64,000 nt of DNA from positions 310,001 through 374,000 of the forward strand of contig NZ_PJIM01000003.1 of assembly GCF_002929295.1 (NCBI RefSeq). The letters are read 5' to 3'. How positions within the stretch are numbered: position 1 is the first letter of the stretch; the number at the start of each line of letters is the position of its first letter. Position numbers and translations under genes: made by a program. This document shows positions 11,738 to 20,522 of the stretch, piece after piece. The notes under the pieces are model-generated. The model saw only the letters and a program-made list of their open reading frames with translations. It ran no database searches and had not been told where the DNA came from. Source of the stretch: Arthrobacter sp. SX1312 (GTDB taxonomy: Bacteria > Actinomycetota > Actinomycetes > Actinomycetales > Micrococcaceae).

Positions 11738-12328
11738 TCAGGCCCCGGCCCGACCGGAGACCGCGGCAGCGCCGGCCAGCCCGGCGAGGGTCTCGATGAG
11801 GAGCCTGCGCTCCTCGACCTTGATCCGCTCGTGGAGCGTCTCCTCGGTGTCACCGGGCAGGACGGCGACCGCGGCCTGGGCGAGGATGGGGCCCGTGTCC
11901 ACGCCCGCGTCGGCGACCATGACGGTGCAGCCCGTCACCTTCACGCCGTACGCCAGGGCGTCGCGGACGCCGTGGGCGCCCGGGAAGCTCGGCAGGAGCG
12001 CCGGATGGGTGTTGAGATAGCGGTCGGGGAAGGTGTCGAGGAAGTGCTGGTCGACGATCCGCATGAAGCCCGAGGACACCACGTAGTCCGGCTCGTGCGC
12101 GGCCACGGCCCCGGTGAGGGCGCGGTTCCAGTCCGCCCGCTCCCCGTACTGCCGGAAGTCCACCTCGAACGTCGGGATCCCTGCCGCGGCCGCCCGTCGG
12201 ACGCCGCCCGTGCCCGGCCGGTCGGCCCCCACGGCGGCGATGGTCACGGGGAGACGGCCCTCGGCGACGGCGTCGATCACGGCCTGGAGGTTGGACCCGG
12301 AGCCGGAGACGAGGACTACGATGCGCAT
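11738..12328 (-). CDS. purN: Phosphoribosylglycinamide formyltransferase
   Basis: Third enzyme of purine synthesis, transferring a formyl group from 10-formyl-THF to GAR. The 196 residues fit the usual length. Visible motifs are the phosphate-binding SGSGSNLQA near the N-terminus, the catalytic NTHPALLPSFPGAHG with Asn and His, and GVDTGPILAQ with the catalytic Asp. ATG 12328 is the family start. It is followed by corA instead of the usual purH; both are on the minus strand with purH 5.4 kb further on. Confidence 0.95.
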   Translation of the reverse strand: MRIVVLVSGSGSNLQAVIDAVAEGRLPVTIAAVGADRPGTGGVRRAAAAGIPTFEVDFRQYGERADWNRALTGAVAAHEPDYVVSSGFMRIVDQHFLDTFPDRYLNTHPALLPSFPGAHGVRDALAYGVKVTGCTVMVADAGVDTGPILAQAAVAVLPGDTEETLHERIKVEERRLLIETLAGLAGAAAVSGRAGA

Positions 12329-12367
12329 GAACCAACCTTAGGGTCTCCCCTCGCCTAGGGTTGAACC

Positions 12368-12829
12368 ATGGCGAGGCGAGGAACCACCAGGCAGCAGGAC
12401 ACCGACCAGGCCGGACCGCAGGGTCCCGGGACGGCGCCCAAGGCACCGGACGACCCCGCCACCGCGCGCGCCTCGTCCGCCAGGTTCTGGCTGCGCCTGT
12501 TCTTCGGGGCACTCCTCGGCGCGTCGCTGACCAGCAGCCTGGTGCTGCCGTGGAAGGTGCTCGCGCTCGTCCTGGCGCTGTTCGCCCTCGCCGCCGGCGT
12601 CGTCGGGCTCGTCAAGGCCATCGGCGCGAAATTCCCCCGGTTCGTGGTCCTCGCGACGTCCCTGGGCCTGGCCGCCGCGCTGTTCCTCACGGCGGGCACC
12701 GCTGCGTCGATACTCCTCTGGCCCATCACGCAGACGTACGAGGACTGCATGTCCCGCGCCCTGACCCTGCAGGCGCAGGGCGACTGCGAGGACGGCCTGA
12801 GGAGCCTCGACGGGTTCGGCGGCTCCTAG
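12368..12829 (+). CDS. Small membrane protein of unknown function
   Basis: A 153-residue protein with a charged, proline-rich N-terminus (1-38) and three predicted membrane helices (about 40-60, 63-85 and 93-116), ending in a hydrophilic tail with two cysteines (in YEDCMSRA and GDCEDG). I do not recognise a named domain. It starts 39 nt from purN in the opposite direction and the Shine-Dalgarno is poor, so a short or absent leader is possible. It converges on the DUF6350 gene with a 21-nt gap. Confidence 0.7.
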   Translation: MARRGTTRQQDTDQAGPQGPGTAPKAPDDPATARASSARFWLRLFFGALLGASLTSSLVLPWKVLALVLALFALAAGVVGLVKAIGAKFPRFVVLATSLGLAAALFLTAGTAASILLWPITQTYEDCMSRALTLQAQGDCEDGLRSLDGFGGS

Positions 12830-12850
12830 GGTCCCGCGTGGGCACGCGGC

Positions 12851-14140
12851 TCAGCGCCGCCGCGGCTCCCGCTCCAGCAGGGGCCCGAGGGCATGCCCGA
12901 GCAGGGCGCCGACGGCCACCTCCAGCGCGAGCCACAGACCGACCGCCAGCGGGTCGGGGCCCAGGTCGGTGAAGCGGCCCAGGCCGAGCGAGGCGCGCGA
13001 GAGCAGGGCGACGGCGGCCCCGCACAGTCCGGCCGTGATGCCGATGAGTCCGGCGAGCGCGAGGGTGGACGCCGTCGAGGTGAGCCACCGCCTGCTGCTG
13101 TGCAGCACGAGCCACTCGTCGAAGTGGTTCTCGCCCTCCCGGAAGAACCACCAGCCGGCGAGGAGTCCGGCGAGGACCGGGATGGCCAGCGCCGCGTACC
13201 CGTAGTCGAGCGTGCCCGCGGGGAGCGCGCCGAGGATGGGCAGGGCGGGCAGGGGACCCACGGTGCTGGCCAGCGGCGTGAGGGAGCTGCCCGTGCCGAG
13301 GGCGAACCCGGCACCCGTGGACCAGGACATCGTCCAGAGGGCGAGGTTGGGCAGGAGCCCCAGCTGGAGCAGGGTGATGACGGACGCGCCGGCGATCCCG
13401 CCGTCGATGCGCTCGTAGATCGCGGCGATGCCCGCCCAGTTCAGCCCGATCGCTACGGCGAGCAGGGCGGCCGAGAGGGACGCGGCGACGAGGACGGCGA
13501 TGAATCCCGACCGGACGATCGACCAGGCGTAGGACCCGGCCCAGCGGGAGTGCTGGCTCGCACGGCCCACCCAGGCCGCGAAGTCCACGCCCACCAGGCG
13601 GCTCCAGGCGCCGGCCTCACGGTAGGCGCCGGTGATGAGTCCGATCCCGGCGGACACGGGAGGGATCAGGGCGCCCGCAACGAGTGACACGGACGCGTCG
13701 GGGGTGCCCGACACATACGCGATGCCCGCACCGATCGCCGCGTAGGTGAGGAGAGCACCGAGCAGCGCCTGCCAGAGCTGGTCGGTGTACGATGCCCGGG
13801 CGAGCCGGCGCCCCGCACGCCAGGCGAGGAACAGCGGCACGAGGATGAGCCCGAGCGGGACGACGTGCAGCAGCCCCGACACCGCCTCGCCCCCGGCCGG
13901 GCCCGGAGGGAAGTGCAGCACGAGGGGCACCCCGTGCATGACCAGCCAGCCCTGGCCCGCCAGGCGGGCGGCGGACTCCGCCGTCCGGTCCGCGAATCCC
14001 CCGGTGAACCATACGGCGGCGACCGGGAGCACCACGAGCAGGGCCGAGATCACGGCGGCCTGTCCGAGTTCGAGCACCCCCTGGAGCCACAGGGGCATGG
14101 GAAGGGCGCGGGGCTTGGTGGGGATTTTCATCCCTCCCAT
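12851..14140 (-). CDS. DUF6350 family polytopic membrane protein
   Basis: Predicted integral membrane protein of about 429 residues with ten or so hydrophobic helices; this family is conserved in actinobacteria, often near purN and sucCD, and has no known function. The tail LLEREPRRR is basic and cytoplasmic. The start is uncertain: ATG 14140 has GGTGG at suitable spacing, whereas ATG 14131 has GGGAGG almost touching it, and an upstream start at 14215 would run into the preceding gene. It lies 71 nt after the TauE/SafE gene on the same strand and may share its transcript. Confidence 0.75.
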   Translation of the reverse strand: MGGMKIPTKPRALPMPLWLQGVLELGQAAVISALLVVLPVAAVWFTGGFADRTAESAARLAGQGWLVMHGVPLVLHFPPGPAGGEAVSGLLHVVPLGLILVPLFLAWRAGRRLARASYTDQLWQALLGALLTYAAIGAGIAYVSGTPDASVSLVAGALIPPVSAGIGLITGAYREAGAWSRLVGVDFAAWVGRASQHSRWAGSYAWSIVRSGFIAVLVAASLSAALLAVAIGLNWAGIAAIYERIDGGIAGASVITLLQLGLLPNLALWTMSWSTGAGFALGTGSSLTPLASTVGPLPALPILGALPAGTLDYGYAALAIPVLAGLLAGWWFFREGENHFDEWLVLHSSRRWLTSTASTLALAGLIGITAGLCGAAVALLSRASLGLGRFTDLGPDPLAVGLWLALEVAVGALLGHALGPLLEREPRRR

Positions 14141-14211
14141 GGTGCCACCGGCAGGGGCCCGCGCCACCCATCGACGCGGGATGAACAGGGCCCGGGGACG
14201 GCATGCCGCTG

Positions 14212-14991
14212 TCACCCGAAGATGTCGAGGAGGCCCTTGACGACGGCGAGGCCTGCGCCGATGAACGCGATGACGATGACGAACGCGCGGGCCTGGGAAT
14301 CACGGACGAAGCGCCCGAGCTTCTCCCCGGCAAAGATGCCGGTCACGATGACCAGCCCGATCGCGATCCACATCCACGGCGCGAGGACGGGTGCCTGGGC
14401 CGGGTCGAGGAGCAGTTTGGTGACCAGCGTCACCGAGCCGATGCAGACGAAGAAGGGCTGGAGCGTCGCCGCGAAGGGGCGCTGGGGCCAGCGTGCGAGG
14501 AGGGCGTACGCACTGACGGCCGGGCCGCCGACCCCTGCCATCGAATTGGTGACGCCGGCGGCGAAGCCCGCGACCGCCTTCGGCGTATTGCCGCGCACGA
14601 CGACGTCGGACCGCTGGAGCACCAGGGAGACGGTCAGCGCCACGAGGACCACGGCGCCGACCGTGACCGACAGCGGTGCGGGCGGGAGGGAGACCGCGAG
14701 GAACGAGCCCGGGATGGAGCCGAGCAGGGACGGGACGACGAGCCAGCGGAACATGCTCCAGTCGATGTCCTTCCAGACCCGGCCCACGATGATGGCCGAG
14801 GACACCACGCCGCAGAGGTTCACGAGGAGGACGCCCTCGTGCGGTCCGAGGATGATCACGAGGAACGGGGCGATCAGCAGCGCGAAGCCCAGGCCGGCGA
14901 TACGCTGCGCGATGGCCCCCACGAGGATGGAGGCCAGCACGATGCAGAAGATGCCGAGAGTCACCCAGCCACAGTACGCCCGGGCAACCAT
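14212..14991 (-). CDS. TauE/SafE family sulfite/anion exporter-like permease
   Basis: A 259-residue membrane protein with about eight helices of the TauE/SafE (formerly DUF81) family, whose members export sulfite, sulfoacetate or similar anions. The repeated half-structure shows in the two glycine-rich stretches IAGLGFALLIAP and GVTNSMAGVGGPAVS. ATG 14991 is preceded by GGAGGAGG with about 6 nt spacing, which settles the start against a much longer open frame that runs antisense through the DUF1684 gene. Substrate cannot be inferred from neighbours. Confidence 0.85.
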   Translation of the reverse strand: MVARAYCGWVTLGIFCIVLASILVGAIAQRIAGLGFALLIAPFLVIILGPHEGVLLVNLCGVVSSAIIVGRVWKDIDWSMFRWLVVPSLLGSIPGSFLAVSLPPAPLSVTVGAVVLVALTVSLVLQRSDVVVRGNTPKAVAGFAAGVTNSMAGVGGPAVSAYALLARWPQRPFAATLQPFFVCIGSVTLVTKLLLDPAQAPVLAPWMWIAIGLVIVTGIFAGEKLGRFVRDSQARAFVIVIAFIGAGLAVVKGLLDIFG

Positions 14992-15036
14992 CAAGCCCTC
15001 CTCCGTGACCGAGCACCACGGCGGTACGCTGGGCCC

Positions 15037-15672
15037 ATGACGGCCCTCACCACCGCACTGGCCACCGCGGACTGGCGCCGGCGCGTCTTCCGCCTCTACG
15101 ACGACGTCCGCGAGCGCGCCGCCTCCGCATCGCCCGAGGCCGCCCACGCCGTGTGGCGGGAGGGCCGTGACGAGCTGTTCCGCACCCACCCGGCGTCGGC
15201 CCTCGGGCGCGGCGCGAGGGAGTCGTTCGCCGGGCTCGCGGTAGCGCCCTACGACCCGACCTTCCGGTTCGAGGCGGAAGTGGACGACGACGGCGCGGGT
15301 CGGGCGATGGACGTCGCGACCGGCACGGACGGCGTCGTCCCGTTCCGCCGCCTCGGCAGCGTGCTGCTGCCCGGGCTGGGGAAGCTCGCCCTGTGGAAGC
15401 TCGGCTCCTACGGCGGCGGGCTGTTCCTGCCCCTGCGCGACGGCACCTCGGGCAGGGCCGGCGGCGCGTACGGCGGCGGGCGCTACGTCCTGGACACCGT
15501 CAAGGGTGCCCACCTCGGCGAGGGGCGCGACCCCGGGCGCCTCGTGGTGGACCTCAACTTCGCCTACAACCCGTCCTGCGCCTATGACGAGGCATGGGCC
15601 TGCCCCCTGCCCGGTCCGGACAACCGGCTCGCGGACGACGTCCCGGTGGGCGAGCTCTACCGGGAGTACTGA
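15037..15672 (+). CDS. DUF1684 domain protein
   Basis: A 211-residue soluble protein of the DUF1684 family. Its signature is the C-terminal run with LRDGTSG, YGGGRYVLD, NFAYNPSCAY and the CPLPGPDNRL ending. Members are common in actinobacteria and are of unknown function; the conserved Asn-Pro-Ser-Cys-Ala-Tyr and Cys-Pro-Leu-Pro patterns suggest a binding pocket. ATG 15037 has no clear Shine-Dalgarno and is 45 nt from the divergent TauE/SafE start. Confidence 0.85.
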   Translation: MTALTTALATADWRRRVFRLYDDVRERAASASPEAAHAVWREGRDELFRTHPASALGRGARESFAGLAVAPYDPTFRFEAEVDDDGAGRAMDVATGTDGVVPFRRLGSVLLPGLGKLALWKLGSYGGGLFLPLRDGTSGRAGGAYGGGRYVLDTVKGAHLGEGRDPGRLVVDLNFAYNPSCAYDEAWACPLPGPDNRLADDVPVGELYREY

Positions 15673-15766
15673 CGCCCGACACCGGACGGGTTCATTTCCT
15701 CCGACGTTCACCCCGGCGCCACCCTGCGGCGGCCGGCCCTCCGCCTGCGCGGGCGACCGTAGGGGT

Positions 15767-16951
15767 GTGAGGATAGCCATCGTCGCAGAATCGTTCCTGC
15801 CCCACATGAACGGGGTCACCCACTCGCTGCTCAAGGTGCTCGCCCACCTGCGGGGCCGCGGCGACGACGTGCTGGTGATCGCGCCGGCCTCGTCCTGGCT
15901 CGACGAGCCCGCGCCGTCCCGGGTGGAGGGCTTCCCCGTCCACCTCCTCCCGTCCCTCGCCCTGTCGGGGTACGCGGACGTCCGGCTGGCCGCCGGGACG
16001 GTCGCCCGCGTACGCCGCATCCTCGCCGCGTTCGGGCCCGACGTCGTCCACGTCGCCTCGCCGTTCGTCCTCGGCTGGCGTGCCGTGCAGGCGTGCGAGC
16101 AGCTCGGCATCCCCACGGTGTCCGTCTACCAGACCGAGGTGCCCGCCTACGCCGCCCGGTACGGCGTGCCCTGGCTCGAGCCGCTGCTGTGGCAGCGCGT
16201 CGAGAACATCCACGACGCCTCCACCCTCACCCTCGTGCCGTCCACGTTCGCACTGGACCAGCTGCGGTCCCGCGGTGTGCAGCGGCTCAACCTGTGGCGG
16301 CGCGGCGTCGACACCGAGCGGTTCTCCCCCACCCGGTACGACGCCGCGTGGCGGGCGACGGTCGCGCAGCCGCACGAGCGCATCATCGGCTACGTGGGCC
16401 GGCTCGCGGCGGAGAAGCAGGTCGAGGATCTCGCCGTGCTGGACCCGCTGCCGGGGACGCGGCTCGTGATCGTCGGTGCCGGCCCGCAGCAGGAGAGCCT
16501 CCGGGCCCGGCTGCCGCGGGCGCACTTCGCCGGGTTCCGGACGGGGACGGACCTGGCCCGTATGGTCGCGTCCTTCGATCTCTTCGTCCACCCCGGCGAG
16601 TCCGAGACGTTCTGCCAGACCATCCAGGAGGCCATGGCGTGCGGCGTCCCGGTCGTCGCGGTGGGCCGGGGCGGCCCGCTGGACCTCGTGGATCCGTCCC
16701 GCACGGGCTGGACGTACACCCCGGGTGACCTGCAGGGGCTGCGGACCGCCGTCGTCGACCTCATCGGTGACGACGCCAAGCGGCGCGCGTTCGGCCGGGC
16801 AGCGCACGCCTCGGTCCAGGGGCGCACGTGGCCCGTGCTCTGCGAGCAGCTCGTGACCTACTACGACAAGGCCGTCACGGTCCAGCGACGCCGGGTCCAT
16901 CTCGCCGACACCCTGGCCGACAGGGTGCGGAGGGCGTCCCGGTCCGACTGA
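15767..16951 (+). CDS. Glycosyltransferase family 4 (GDP-mannose-type mannosyltransferase)
   Basis: A 394-residue GT-B fold retaining glycosyltransferase, cytoplasmic or membrane-associated. It shows the N-terminal acceptor domain opening IAIVAESFLPHMNGVTHS, the donor domain entry GYVGRLAAEKQ, and the GT4 E-x7-E motif region in HPGESETFCQTIQEAMACG. It resembles MgtA/PimB-like alpha-mannosyltransferases that act on lipid or glycolipid acceptors in actinobacteria. GTG 15767 gives the natural N-terminus; its Shine-Dalgarno (TAGGGGT) is weak. The Stealth gene follows 117 nt later, so a role in cell-envelope glycan or glycolipid synthesis is likely. Confidence 0.85.
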   Translation: MRIAIVAESFLPHMNGVTHSLLKVLAHLRGRGDDVLVIAPASSWLDEPAPSRVEGFPVHLLPSLALSGYADVRLAAGTVARVRRILAAFGPDVVHVASPFVLGWRAVQACEQLGIPTVSVYQTEVPAYAARYGVPWLEPLLWQRVENIHDASTLTLVPSTFALDQLRSRGVQRLNLWRRGVDTERFSPTRYDAAWRATVAQPHERIIGYVGRLAAEKQVEDLAVLDPLPGTRLVIVGAGPQQESLRARLPRAHFAGFRTGTDLARMVASFDLFVHPGESETFCQTIQEAMACGVPVVAVGRGGPLDLVDPSRTGWTYTPGDLQGLRTAVVDLIGDDAKRRAFGRAAHASVQGRTWPVLCEQLVTYYDKAVTVQRRRVHLADTLADRVRRASRSD

Positions 16952-17068
16952 TCCGTACCCCGGAGGGCTGGACGCCGCCCGCCCGAGGGGGTAAGGTGCG
17001 CGGTCGCGGTGGCGATGCCCGCGCAGGCTCTATCATGGGAGCAACCCACCCACTCTCCGGAGGTTCCG

Positions 17069-18664
17069 ATTACAGACACGGCCGCCCAACACGACATCTA
17101 CTTCGGCGCGCCCGAACCGGAGAACGAAGCCGAGATCCTCGAGTCGGCGTCCAGTGCGGCGGTGGCCCGACTCGAGGGCCGTACGGACATCACGACCGTC
17201 AAGCGGCGCTTCACCCTGGTCAACCAGGACCGCACGCCGCACCAGGCGATGGTCGAGGACCTGCTGTTCATCCGCCGGGCACTCGACGACGCCGGCATCG
17301 GGTTCCTGCTGGTGCGCGGCAACGACGAGCGGCCCGTGATCGCCGTGGACCTCGACCACCGTGAGAAGCTGCGCGCCGCGCTCGTCGAGGCGTGCCGGGA
17401 CGAGCCGTTCTACTCCCGCACCGTGGACACGAAGCGCCGCACCACCCTGCTGGTGAGTGACGGCCAGCTCTCGAGCAGCGGCAAGGCCCGCATCTTCCGC
17501 CTGTTCCGGCCACGCATCGAACCCCTCGGCGGGCTCGCCTACGGGCCGTCCGCCGGCGTGCAGATCGAACTGTGGGCGCTCGGCGGCAGCGCCATCGAAC
17601 TGCCGGTGGAGAACTCCCTCACCCGCCGCACCCTCCCCGCCGCCGAAGTGGTGCGCGGCGAAGTGGAACGCCACGGCCTCTCCTGGCCGACGATCGACAA
17701 CATGTTCGCCGATCACGCCACGGACATCGACTTCGACATCGACCTCGTCTTCTCCTGGGTGGACGGCAGCAGCCCCGAGTACCGGGCGGCGCGCGCGGCC
17801 CGCATGGAGGGCGTGGTGGTCGGTGAGGGCGACGACCACGAGGCGCGCTTCCGGCAGATCGACGAGCTGAAGTACGCGCTGCGCTCCGTCTACATGTTCG
17901 CGCCGTGGGTCCGCCGGATCTTCATCGCGACCGACTCGGAGCGCCCCGCCTGGCTCGCCGACCACCCGTCGGTCACGCTCGTCCGCTCCGAGGAGCACTT
18001 CAGGGACCCGTCCGTCCTCCCCACGCACAACTCGCAGGCCGTCGAGGCGCAGCTCCAGCACATCCCCGGCCTCTCCGAGTACTTCCTCTACTCCAACGAC
18101 GACATGTTCTTCGGGCGTCCCGTCGCCCCGGACATGTTCTTCTCCCCCGGGGGCGTCACGAAGTTCATCGAGGCGGACACGCGCATCGGCCTGGGCGACA
18201 ACGACGCCGAGCGCAGCGGCTTCGAGAACGCCGCCCGCGTGAACCGGCGCCTCCTGCACGAGCGGTTCGGGCGCATCACCACGCGGCACCTCGAACACAC
18301 CGCCGCTCCCCTGCGGAAGAGCGTGCTGCTGGAGATGGAGGCGGAGTTCGCCGCGGAGTTCGCCGCGACGGCAGCCTCGCGCTTCCGCGCCAAGGACAAC
18401 ATCTCCGTCACCAACTCGCTGTACCACTACTACGCACTGCTGACCGGCCGGGCCGTCACGCAGGAGATGGCGAAGGTGAAGTACGTGGACACCACGCTGC
18501 GGTCCGGGCTGAAGAGCCTGAACAAGATGCTGGACAAACGCAACCAGGACTTCTTCTGCCTCAACGACGGCAGCTTCCCGGAGGTCGCGGCCGACGAGCG
18601 GGCCCACCTCGTGACGGACTTCCTCGAGAAGTACTTCCCGGTCAAGGCCCCCTGGGAGATCTAG
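17069..18664 (+). CDS. Stealth family sugar-phosphate transferase
   Basis: A 531-residue Stealth protein, the family of UDP-GlcNAc-type hexose-1-phosphate transferases that build or cap surface polysaccharides. The conserved regions are visible in order: IDLVFSWVDGSS (CR1), LKYALRSVYMFAPWVRRIFIATD (CR2 region), the SNDDMFFGR segment (CR3) and the DNISVTNSLYHYYA region with the C-terminal FFCLNDG (CR4). The start is unusual: GGAGG (17059-17063) stands 5 nt before ATT 17069, which would begin the sequence I/M-TDTAAQHDIYFG. In-frame GTG 17009 and ATG 17015 exist but lack ribosome sites and lie upstream of a TATCAT -10-like box (17031-17036). It follows a GT4 gene. Confidence 0.85.
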   Translation: MTDTAAQHDIYFGAPEPENEAEILESASSAAVARLEGRTDITTVKRRFTLVNQDRTPHQAMVEDLLFIRRALDDAGIGFLLVRGNDERPVIAVDLDHREKLRAALVEACRDEPFYSRTVDTKRRTTLLVSDGQLSSSGKARIFRLFRPRIEPLGGLAYGPSAGVQIELWALGGSAIELPVENSLTRRTLPAAEVVRGEVERHGLSWPTIDNMFADHATDIDFDIDLVFSWVDGSSPEYRAARAARMEGVVVGEGDDHEARFRQIDELKYALRSVYMFAPWVRRIFIATDSERPAWLADHPSVTLVRSEEHFRDPSVLPTHNSQAVEAQLQHIPGLSEYFLYSNDDMFFGRPVAPDMFFSPGGVTKFIEADTRIGLGDNDAERSGFENAARVNRRLLHERFGRITTRHLEHTAAPLRKSVLLEMEAEFAAEFAATAASRFRAKDNISVTNSLYHYYALLTGRAVTQEMAKVKYVDTTLRSGLKSLNKMLDKRNQDFFCLNDGSFPEVAADERAHLVTDFLEKYFPVKAPWEI

Positions 18665-18706
18665 GCCCCGCGCCGGGATGACGGGGATGCGTGCAAGACT
18701 GGCGCG

Positions 18707-19528
18707 ATGCAGACCTTCCTGCCGTATCCCGATGTCGCGGCCAGCGCCCGGGTGCTCGACCAGGCAAGGCTCGGCAAGCAGCGCGTCGAGACCCTGCAGG
18801 CGCTGCGTGCCCTCGTGATCCCCGACTACGGGTGGCGGCAGCACCCGGCCATCCGCATGTGGATGGGCTACGTCCCGGCGCTGACCGTCTACGGCCTGGC
18901 CATGGTGGCCGAGTGGGTCTCGCGCGGCCATGCCGATTCGACGCACCGGCAGATCCTCGAGTTCGCCCCGGACGTGCTGGAGCAGCCGGACGTGCCGATG
19001 CCGCCGTGGTTCGGGGATCCGGCGCTGCACGTGAGCCACCAGTCCAATCTGATCCAGAAGGCACCGGAGATCTACCGGGACCGGTTCCCCGGCGTCCCCG
19101 AGGACCTCCCCTATGTGTGGCCCGCACCGGAACGCGAGCGCCTGCCCGTCGAACCCGCCGGACGGCGCCTGTGGGTCTGGCGCGCCGATGGGCTGCCCGC
19201 CGCCCGGGACGCCGACGACGACGACGACGACGCGATGCTGCTCATGCCGCCCGTCCCGCCGGGAGGGCACGCCGCCCCCAAATGGGAGCGGCAGTTGCAC
19301 GCGTTCGAGGAGTCCATGGAGGAGGGCGACGCCGTCGCGATCCCCGACCCGGAGGGCCGGCGTTTCCGGACGGGGCACGTGGGCCGGGTCTTCATGCACG
19401 AGGACGGGCTGGTGCGTCCTGCGCGGCTGGACGGCTGGCTGCAGCGTTCGGACTTCGATCCGCCGGCCCTGCTGCAGGACCCGCGGACGCTCTTCGCCGT
19501 CGGCGTGCCCGACGCGCTGCGTGCATGA
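18707..19528 (+). CDS. MSMEG_6728 family protein (pyrimidine-dimer-glycosylase-like fold)
   Basis: A 273-residue protein whose N-terminus, MQTFLPYPDVAASARVLDQ followed by RLGKQRVE, matches the actinobacterial MSMEG_6728 family, related to the Pyr_excise domain of T4 endonuclease V-type proteins. The N-terminal domain (about 1-145) contains conserved Arg, Lys, Glu and HVSHQSNLI residues; the C-terminal half carries a run of six aspartates (about 167-172) and a separate small domain. A DNA-related role is suggested by the fold only. The last codons are part of a 22-bp tandem duplication. Confidence 0.8.
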   Translation: MQTFLPYPDVAASARVLDQARLGKQRVETLQALRALVIPDYGWRQHPAIRMWMGYVPALTVYGLAMVAEWVSRGHADSTHRQILEFAPDVLEQPDVPMPPWFGDPALHVSHQSNLIQKAPEIYRDRFPGVPEDLPYVWPAPERERLPVEPAGRRLWVWRADGLPAARDADDDDDDAMLLMPPVPPGGHAAPKWERQLHAFEESMEEGDAVAIPDPEGRRFRTGHVGRVFMHEDGLVRPARLDGWLQRSDFDPPALLQDPRTLFAVGVPDALRA

Positions 19529-19552
19529 TCCCGACGCGCTGCGCGCCTGATC
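19509..19552. repeat. 22-bp tandem duplication over a stop codon
   Basis: Two copies of a 22-mer beginning CCGACGCGCTGCG (19509-19530 and 19531-19552) differ at two positions. The first copy holds the end of the MSMEG_6728-type gene including its TGA; a partial third copy starts at 19553. Confidence 0.85.
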
Positions 19553-19562
19553 CCGACGGGCT

Positions 19563-19608
19563 GGGGTCGGATGTCGGTTCAGGCCGGGGTCGGGTGACGG
19601 TTCAGGCC
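19563..19608. repeat. 23-bp tandem duplication over the opposing stop codon
   Basis: Two copies of a 23-mer, GGGGTCGG(A/G)TG(T/A)CGGTTCAGGCC (19563-19585 and 19586-19608), differ at two positions. The second copy contains the stop codon of the minus-strand phosphoesterase gene; the first copy repeats that stop downstream. Confidence 0.85.
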
Positions 19609-20522
19609 GAGGTGAGGTGCCGGGCGCGGCCGACCTCGGGGATGGTCACGCCGCGCGCCTCGAGCCGGCGCCGTGTCTCCTCGCGGGGGACCACCTCCCC
19701 CACCGTGGTGTGCCGTCCCGCGGGTACCACCGAGTGGACGATCGTCTCCTCGTAGACGTGGACGAGGTTGTAGGACTGCGCGCCGTCCCGGCCGCGCGTG
19801 CCCCCGCCGTCGAACATCAGGTCCTGGGTGTAGCAGGTGGCACTCGCCACCGAGACCGGGACGCCGGCGAACATCGCCGTCGTCGAGTAGTGCAGGTGCC
19901 CGGCGAGGATCGTGCGGACGTCCGAGCCGCGGACGACGCCGGCGAGCGAGCGCTGGTCGCGCAGTTCCACGAGGACCGCGAGGTCCTGGACGCTGGGGAC
20001 GGGCGGGTGGTGCAGGGCGAGGATCGTCCCGTGCGGCGCGGGTACCTCCAGTTGCGCGGCCAGCCAGCGCAGCTGCTCGTCGTCGAGCTCGCCGTGGTGG
20101 CGCCCCGGCACCGTGGAGTCCAGGGTGATGATGCGCAGGCCGTCGACGAAGTGCACGGCGTCCACCGGGGCGTCCTGCCGTCCGGCCGGTGTCCCGTCGA
20201 GGAGTCCCGCCCGGAAGGCCGCGCGGTCGTCGTGGTTGCCCATCGCCCAGATGACCCGGGCCCCGAGCCGTTCCGCCGCGGGGTCCACGATGGCACGGAG
20301 CTTCGCGTACGCGCCCGGTTCCCCCTTGTCCGCGAGATCACCGGTGAAGACGATCGCGTCCGGCCGTGCGCCGGACGCCTCGAGGTCGTCGAACACCTCC
20401 TGCAGCCTCTGCTCACTGTCCACGGCACCGTACAGCGGGGCGTCCCCGCCGAGCAGGTGGGTGTCGCTCATGTGCAGGACGAAGTGCTGGGGCCGGGGAT
20501 GTTCTGCTGTCCGGGGGACCAT
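19602..20522 (-). CDS. Metallophosphoesterase, CpdA-like 3',5'-cyclic-nucleotide phosphodiesterase
   Basis: A 306-residue calcineurin-like phosphoesterase, predicted to be cytoplasmic and dinuclear-metal dependent. All family motifs are present: [23 protein letters not shown] and AGHLHYS. It resembles the CpdA/Icc and GpdQ branch, which hydrolyses cAMP or glycerophosphodiesters. I chose ATG 20522 because GGAGAAGG lies 4 nt upstream; an ATG at 20567 in frame has no ribosome site. The gene is convergent with the MSMEG_6728 gene and its last codons are part of a tandem repeat. The substrate remains open. Confidence 0.88.
   Translation of the reverse strand: MVPRTAEHPRPQHFVLHMSDTHLLGGDAPLYGAVDSEQRLQEVFDDLEASGARPDAIVFTGDLADKGEPGAYAKLRAIVDPAAERLGARVIWAMGNHDDRAAFRAGLLDGTPAGRQDAPVDAVHFVDGLRIITLDSTVPGRHHGELDDEQLRWLAAQLEVPAPHGTILALHHPPVPSVQDLAVLVELRDQRSLAGVVRGSDVRTILAGHLHYSTTAMFAGVPVSVASATCYTQDLMFDGGGTRGRDGAQSYNLVHVYEETIVHSVVPAGRHTTVGEVVPREETRRRLEARGVTIPEVGRARHLTSA

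Noticed and set aside
14203-15036. Plus-strand frame that would extend the DUF1684 protein by 278 residues
   Set aside because: It is antisense to the TauE/SafE gene and has biased Asp/Arg/Glu composition; DUF1684 proteins are about 210 residues long.
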